A DNA stretch of 64,000 nucleotides from Streptomyces sp. SID12488. Its GTDB lineage: Bacteria; Actinomycetota; Actinomycetes; Streptomycetales; Streptomycetaceae. The stretch covers positions 1 through 64,000 of the forward strand of contig NZ_JAAGLT010000031.1 of the NCBI RefSeq assembly GCF_010548275.1, in the 5' to 3' direction. Shown one piece after another: positions 59,710 to 64,000 of the stretch (position 1 is the first letter of the stretch; each line of letters opens with the position of its first letter). The notes below the pieces were generated by a model. It did no database searches and was not told the origin of the DNA. It saw only the letters and a program-made list of their open reading frames with translations. Made by a program: the position numbers and the translations under genes.

Positions 59710-61797
59710 ATGAGTGACACCTCGCTCGTGTTCAACCTGGTCGCCCGCGACCAGGCCACGGAGACGCTGGGCAAGGTCCGGGAGAAGTTCGACGCCGCGG
59801 CCACGGGCATCGCCACCGGAGTGGCGGCCGGCCTCGGGGTCGGTGTGGCCGCCGCGCTCGACATGTCGGCGGCCAACGCGAAGCTCGCCGCGCAGCTCGG
59901 CGTCGGCCCGGCCGAGGCCGCGAAGCTGTCCAAGGTGTCGGCGGACGTCTACGCCAACAACTGGGGCGACTCCACCGAGCAGGTCAACGAGGCCATCAAG
60001 GGCGTCTACCAGAACATCGGGGACGTCTCCAAGGCCAAGGGCGGCCTGGAGGGCGTCACCAGCAAGGCCCTCGCCCTGGCGCAGACGTTCGACCAAGAGG
60101 TCGGCCCGACCACGGCCGCGGTCGGCCAGATGCTCAAGACCGGCCTGGCGAAGAACGCCGACGAGGCGTTCGACATCCTCACCCGGGGCTTCCAGACCGG
60201 CGCCAACAAGGCCGACGACCTGTTGGACACCGTCAACGAGTACGGCGTGCAGTGGAAGAAGTTCGGCCTGGACGGCCAGACCGCCATGGGCCTGCTCTCC
60301 CAGGGCCTCAAGGGCGGCGCCCGGGACGCCGACCTGGTCGCCGACGCGGTCAAGGAGTTCAGCATCCGGGCCATCGACGGCTCGAAGACGACCGCGCAGG
60401 GCTTCACGGCGATCGGCCTGGACGCCCAGACCATGGCCGACCGCATCGGCAAGGGCGGCAAAGGTGCCACGCAGGCCCTGGACGAGACCCTCGACCGACT
60501 CCGCGGCATCAAGGACCCGGTCGAACAGGCGGCTGCCGCGTCCGCCCTGTTCGGTACCCAGGCCGAAGACCTTGGGTCCGCGTTGTACAAGCTGGACCCC
60601 TCCTCGGCTGTCACCGCCCTCGGCAAGGTCGGCGGCGCCGCGGACAAGATGGCCAAGACCGTCAGCGACAGCCCGTCCGCAGCCCTGGAGACCTTCAAGC
60701 GGCAGGCCATCGTCAAGCTGGCCGAAGTCGGCGGCACGTTCGTCCAGTTCGCCACTGACAACTCCGCCGCGTTCGAGCCGCTCGCCTACACCCTTGGCGG
60801 GATCGCGGGCGCCGTCCTGCTGATCAAGGGCGGGATGATGGTGTGGACCGCCGCCCAGACCGCGTGGGCCGCGGCGACCACGATCGCGACGGGCGCCCAG
60901 TGGCTGTTCAACACCGCCCTGTTCGCCTCGCCGATCACCTGGATCATCCTCGCCATCGTCGCCCTGGTCGCCGTGATCGTCATCATCGCGACGAAGACCA
61001 CCTGGTTCCAGGACATCTGGTCCACCGTCTGGGGTGCCATCACCACCGCGTTCGGTGCGACCGTCTCCTGGCTGTCGGACCGCTTCAAGTGGTTCGGCAC
61101 GCTGCCCGGGAAGTTCGCGGGCTGGTTCGGATCGGCAAAGGACTGGGCCATCAACAAGATGCTGGCACTGGTCCAGTGGCAGATCGGCCTGCCCGGCCGT
61201 CTCCTCAGGGCCCTGTCCAGCCTGGCCGGGAGTCTGCGCAACACGGCCTCGCGCGCCTTCCAGTCCCTCAAGGACGCAGCCGTCAGCAAGGCCGTTTCCC
61301 TGGTCGGCTGGATGTCCGGCCTGCCGGGGCGGATCGGCAGGGCGGTCGGATCCCTGGGCAGCCTGCTCTACGGCAAGGGCCAGAGCATCGTGACCGGCCT
61401 GTGGAACGGCATCAAGTCGATGGGCTCCTGGCTGCGGAGCACGCTGATCGGCTGGGCCAAGGACATGATCCCCGGCCCGATCGCCGATGCCCTCGGTATC
61501 GGCTCCCCGTCGAAGCTCATGGGCGACGAGATCGGGCACTGGCTGCCGCCCGGTATCGCCATGGGTGCCGAGGACAACCGCGGCGTCCTCGACAAGACCA
61601 TGCGAGGCCTCGTCGACCCCGAACTCGCCACGCCCTCCCGGCCCCTGACCACCGGCATGGCGCCGCTGATGGGTGCGCAGGCGGGCGGCGGGGCGGTCGT
61701 GGTCCGGCTCGAATTCGCCGAGGGCGAGTTCAAGAAGCTGCTGCGCAAGACGGTCCGGGTCGACGGGCGCGGCAGCATCCAGATCCTCACCAGCTGA
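59710..61797 (+). CDS. Tail tape-measure protein
   Basis: 695 aa, ATG 59,710. Gly/Ala-rich helical start (VREKFDAAATGIATGVAAGLGVGVAAALDMS), TMP core (DALTRGFQ-like segment FDILTRGFQTGANKADDLLDTVNEYG), hydrophobic segments near 365-390 and 410-433 (ILAIVALVAVIVIIA), and the C-terminal pattern DALGIGSPSKLMGDEIGHWLPPGIAMG of many tape-measure proteins. Length sets the tail; about 700 residues suggests a tail near 100 nm, an inference from the usual residue-to-length ratio. Confidence 0.92.
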   Translation: MSDTSLVFNLVARDQATETLGKVREKFDAAATGIATGVAAGLGVGVAAALDMSAANAKLAAQLGVGPAEAAKLSKVSADVYANNWGDSTEQVNEAIKGVYQNIGDVSKAKGGLEGVTSKALALAQTFDQEVGPTTAAVGQMLKTGLAKNADEAFDILTRGFQTGANKADDLLDTVNEYGVQWKKFGLDGQTAMGLLSQGLKGGARDADLVADAVKEFSIRAIDGSKTTAQGFTAIGLDAQTMADRIGKGGKGATQALDETLDRLRGIKDPVEQAAAASALFGTQAEDLGSALYKLDPSSAVTALGKVGGAADKMAKTVSDSPSAALETFKRQAIVKLAEVGGTFVQFATDNSAAFEPLAYTLGGIAGAVLLIKGGMMVWTAAQTAWAAATTIATGAQWLFNTALFASPITWIILAIVALVAVIVIIATKTTWFQDIWSTVWGAITTAFGATVSWLSDRFKWFGTLPGKFAGWFGSAKDWAINKMLALVQWQIGLPGRLLRALSSLAGSLRNTASRAFQSLKDAAVSKAVSLVGWMSGLPGRIGRAVGSLGSLLYGKGQSIVTGLWNGIKSMGSWLRSTLIGWAKDMIPGPIADALGIGSPSKLMGDEIGHWLPPGIAMGAEDNRGVLDKTMRGLVDPELATPSRPLTTGMAPLMGAQAGGGAVVVRLEFAEGEFKKLLRKTVRVDGRGSIQILTS

Positions 61798-61810
61798 AAG
61801 GGGGCTCGAC

Positions 61811-64000
61811 ATGGTGTTCCCTCAGACCCCGCTGAGCGTGCTGGTCGAGCTGTGGATCGGCGGCGCGTGGGTCGACGTCACGTCGGACGTGTACGTCGCC
61901 AACAAGATCGTCATCAGCCGGGGCCGGGCCGACGAGGGCGTGCGGGTCGACCCGGGCAAGTGCACGCTCGTCTTCAACAACCGGCTCGGCAAGTACAGCC
62001 CGCGCAATCCGCTGTCGCCGTACTACCTGCTCATCGGCCGCAACACCCTCATTCGTGTCTCGGTCAAGGCAGGCACCTCGTTCCTCGAGCTGCCCGGCTC
62101 GTCCAGCGCCGTCGCGTCCACCCCGGACACGGCGGCCCTCGACATCACCGGGGACCTCGATGTACGGGTCGACGCCACCCTGTCCAACTGGACCGACTAC
62201 GCGGCCGGGAGCGGGTCCACCACACAGTTGGTGGGAAAGCTGGGGTTCGCGGGCGGCTCGAAGAGCTGGTTCCTCGGCACCCGGAACAGGGCCCTGTACT
62301 TCGAGTGGTCGGCGGACGGCACCGCCACCCTGTCGGCGTCGTCGACCCTTCCCTTCCCCAACACGGCGTCCGGCCGCCTCGCCGTGCGGGTGACGCTGGA
62401 CGTCGACAACGGCTCCGGCGGGCGCACCGTCACCTTCTACACCGCCCCCTCGGGGACGTCCGGGCCGTGGACCCAGTTCGGCAGTCCGGTCGTGCAGGCC
62501 GGGACGACGTCCATCTTCAACTCGGCGACCGCACTGCGGGTCGGCCGCGCCACGGACGTCGGCTTCACCCAGCCCAACGGCCGCTTCCACAAGGCGGAGA
62601 TCCGCTCGGGTATCGGCGGGTCCATCGTGGCCAGCCCGGACTTCAGCGCCCCGGCCGTCGGCGCGGGCAGCTTCGTGGACAGCGCGGGCCTGACCTGGAC
62701 GGTGAACGCCCCGGCGGCGATCACCAACCGCCGTACCCGGTTCATCGGAGAGATCTCGTCCTGGCCCTCCCGCTGGGACGTCTCCGGGCGGGACGTACGG
62801 GTACCGGTCGAGGCCGCCGGGATCCTGCGCCGCCTCGGCCAGGGCACCAAGGCCCTCGACTCCACGCTGCGCCGCCGCATCCCCTCCTACACCCCGCTCG
62901 CCTACTGGCCCATGGAGGAAGGCGCAGCCGCCAGCCGCGCCTACAGCCCCATCGCCGGCGTCGCCCCGCTCACCCTCACCAACGCCACCTGGGCCGGCGC
63001 CGACACCCTGCCCTCGTCCAACCCGCTGCCCGTCCTCGCCTCCAGCGGCACCAGCCTGCCCCGCATGCACGGCATCGTCCCCGCGCCCTCCCCGGCGCCC
63101 ACCAGCTGGGCCGTGCGCTACATCTACCGCCTCGACACCGCGAACACGACCCTGCGCACGTTCATGCGGATCCTGTCCACCGGCACCGTGGCGGAGTGGT
63201 ACATCCAGCAACGCAACAACCTCACACGCATCTTCGGCCTGGACACCGACGGAGCGACCGTCTTCACGCAGGACGTGGCCACCGGCACCGACCTCTACGG
63301 CGCCTGGATCAATGTCCGGTTCACCGCGACCCAGAACGGCGGCAACGTCGACTGGGTCATCACCTGGACGGACGTCGGCGGTGACGCCGGCAACGCCTTC
63401 GCTTCGTTCGCCGGCACCGTGGGCCGTGCGACCGGCGTGGCATCCCCGCCCGACGGCTACTCCGCAGACCTGGACGGCATGGCCATCGGCCACATCTCGG
63501 CCTGGCCCACCAACACCACCGTGGCCTACGACCGCGCCATCGACGCCTGGGCGGGAGAAACCGCCGGCGAACGCATGACCCGCCTGGCCGCCGAGGAGAC
63601 CCTGCCCCTCACCCTGTACGGCGACCCGGCCGCACAGGAGCAGGTCGGCGTACAGCGCCCGGACGCTCTGCTCACCCTGTTCGAGGAGGCTGGGGACGCC
63701 GACGGCGGGATCCTCTACGAGCGGCGCGAGAGCGTCGGCCTCGCCTACCGCGACCGCAACTCCCTCTACAACCAGCCCGTCTCCCTCGCCCTCAACTACC
63801 TGACCGCCGGGCATGTGGCACCGCCGCTGGAACCCGTCGACGACGACCAGGGGGTGCGCAACGACATCACCGTGCAGCGCGCCGACGGCGCCTCCGCACG
63901 CGTCACCCTCGACACCGGCGCCCTGTCCACGGCGGCCCCGCCGAACGGCGTCGGCGTGTACGACGAATCGGTCACCCTCAACCTGTACGACGACGACCAG
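61811..64000 (+). CDS. Large tail protein with LamG/concanavalin-like domains (cut by the window edge)
   Basis: ATG 61,811, open for 730 codons to the right edge. N-terminal part (1-60, SVLVELWIGGAWVDVTSDVYVANKIVISRGR) is typical of minor tail proteins downstream of tape measure. A concanavalin/LamG-like beta-sandwich follows (about 90-270, LDITGDLDVRVDATLSNW, GRLAVRVTLDVDNGSGG), and a second one (about 355-570, PLAYWPMEEGAAASRAY, WAVRYIYRLDTAN). Such domains bind sugars and may help host recognition. The end of the protein is unknown. Confidence 0.8.
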   Translation, partial: MVFPQTPLSVLVELWIGGAWVDVTSDVYVANKIVISRGRADEGVRVDPGKCTLVFNNRLGKYSPRNPLSPYYLLIGRNTLIRVSVKAGTSFLELPGSSSAVASTPDTAALDITGDLDVRVDATLSNWTDYAAGSGSTTQLVGKLGFAGGSKSWFLGTRNRALYFEWSADGTATLSASSTLPFPNTASGRLAVRVTLDVDNGSGGRTVTFYTAPSGTSGPWTQFGSPVVQAGTTSIFNSATALRVGRATDVGFTQPNGRFHKAEIRSGIGGSIVASPDFSAPAVGAGSFVDSAGLTWTVNAPAAITNRRTRFIGEISSWPSRWDVSGRDVRVPVEAAGILRRLGQGTKALDSTLRRRIPSYTPLAYWPMEEGAAASRAYSPIAGVAPLTLTNATWAGADTLPSSNPLPVLASSGTSLPRMHGIVPAPSPAPTSWAVRYIYRLDTANTTLRTFMRILSTGTVAEWYIQQRNNLTRIFGLDTDGATVFTQDVATGTDLYGAWINVRFTATQNGGNVDWVITWTDVGGDAGNAFASFAGTVGRATGVASPPDGYSADLDGMAIGHISAWPTNTTVAYDRAIDAWAGETAGERMTRLAAEETLPLTLYGDPAAQEQVGVQRPDALLTLFEEAGDADGGILYERRESVGLAYRDRNSLYNQPVSLALNYLTAGHVAPPLEPVDDDQGVRNDITVQRADGASARVTLDTGALSTAAPPNGVGVYDESVTLNLYDDDQ

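Larger units (their letters stand above)
36471..64000. mobile_element. Left part of a temperate siphovirus prophage (continues beyond the window)
   Basis: Begins at the 3' half of tRNA-Lys next to a tyrosine integrase and holds, in order, lysogeny control, lambda-like replication, small accessory genes, HNH/terminase, head, connector and tail genes. Almost all genes from 39,659 run rightwards, with ATGA/GTGA overlaps. Tail genes are cut by the right edge; lysis genes, remaining tail genes and the other attachment site must lie outside. All essential genes seen are intact, so the prophage may be functional. Confidence 0.93.

Noticed and set aside
59632..61812. 726-codon minus-strand open frame
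   Set aside because: Antisense to the tape-measure gene; no family signature and low-complexity composition.
61787..63814. 675-codon minus-strand open frame
   Set aside because: It is antisense to the tail protein at 61,811, whose sequence has recognisable tail and LamG-like parts; high GC gives long antisense frames.

Overview
The window is high-GC DNA from a Streptomyces chromosome. Evidence is the codon bias, the Streptomyces-type rRNA leader at the left edge, an atrA-like regulator in a gene order I recall from Streptomyces, a c-di-AMP riboswitch in front of an M23 peptidase, and csp/DEAD-helicase clusters. It splits into a host part (1 to about 36,470) and the left part of an integrated temperate phage (about 36,471 to the right edge, continuing beyond it).

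Host part. Positions 1-400 are the leader and promoters of an rRNA operon whose 16S gene lies just outside on the minus strand. Next come a divergent MarR/MFS pair, a PAS-SpoIIE phosphatase, a type II NADH dehydrogenase, the TetR regulator AtrA, an ECF sigma factor fused to an anti-sigma-like segment and an extracytoplasmic NPCBM domain, an AfsR/SARP-type regulator, a lasso-cyclase/asparagine-synthase-like protein, an NsdA-like regulator, an L-2-hydroxyglutarate oxidase, TrmB, a PrsW protease, an aldo/keto reductase and a riboswitch-controlled M23 peptidase. After a second SpoIIE phosphatase and the initiator tRNA there is a small flavin-type locus (domain-swapped RibD-like protein, MarR regulator, GTP cyclohydrolase II), a YihY/Holin-X/DUF3618/DUF4235 envelope cluster, and two cold-shock protein regions flanking a MerR regulator, a small acidic protein, an SCO5918-type protein, a CBS protein and a DEAD-box helicase.

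Prophage. The left junction is a 46-bp 3' half of a tRNA-Lys gene (36,471-36,516), next to a tyrosine integrase. The order is: integrase; XRE repressor facing a small HTH protein; DUF6907 protein; Bro-N antirepressor; an O-like initiator that carries five 20-bp iterons and an AT-richer A/C-biased segment inside its coding sequence; DnaC-like loader; DnaB helicase; a run of small overlapping genes (zinc-finger, RHH and HTH proteins, membrane proteins, microproteins); HNH nuclease; small and large terminase; portal; HK97-type protease; capsid; connectors; two related tail-tube-like proteins; G/GT tail chaperones with an in-phase -1 slippery site; tape measure; and a LamG-like tail protein cut by the window edge. 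This is the layout of a siphovirus with HK97-type head and lambda-type replication. Lysis genes and the right attachment site are not in the window.

The points I find most worth checking are the lambda-like replication origin inside the initiator gene, the G/GT frameshift site, the 28-bp perfect palindrome inside the antirepressor gene, and the MarR-controlled RibD/RibA locus with matching operator-like sites.
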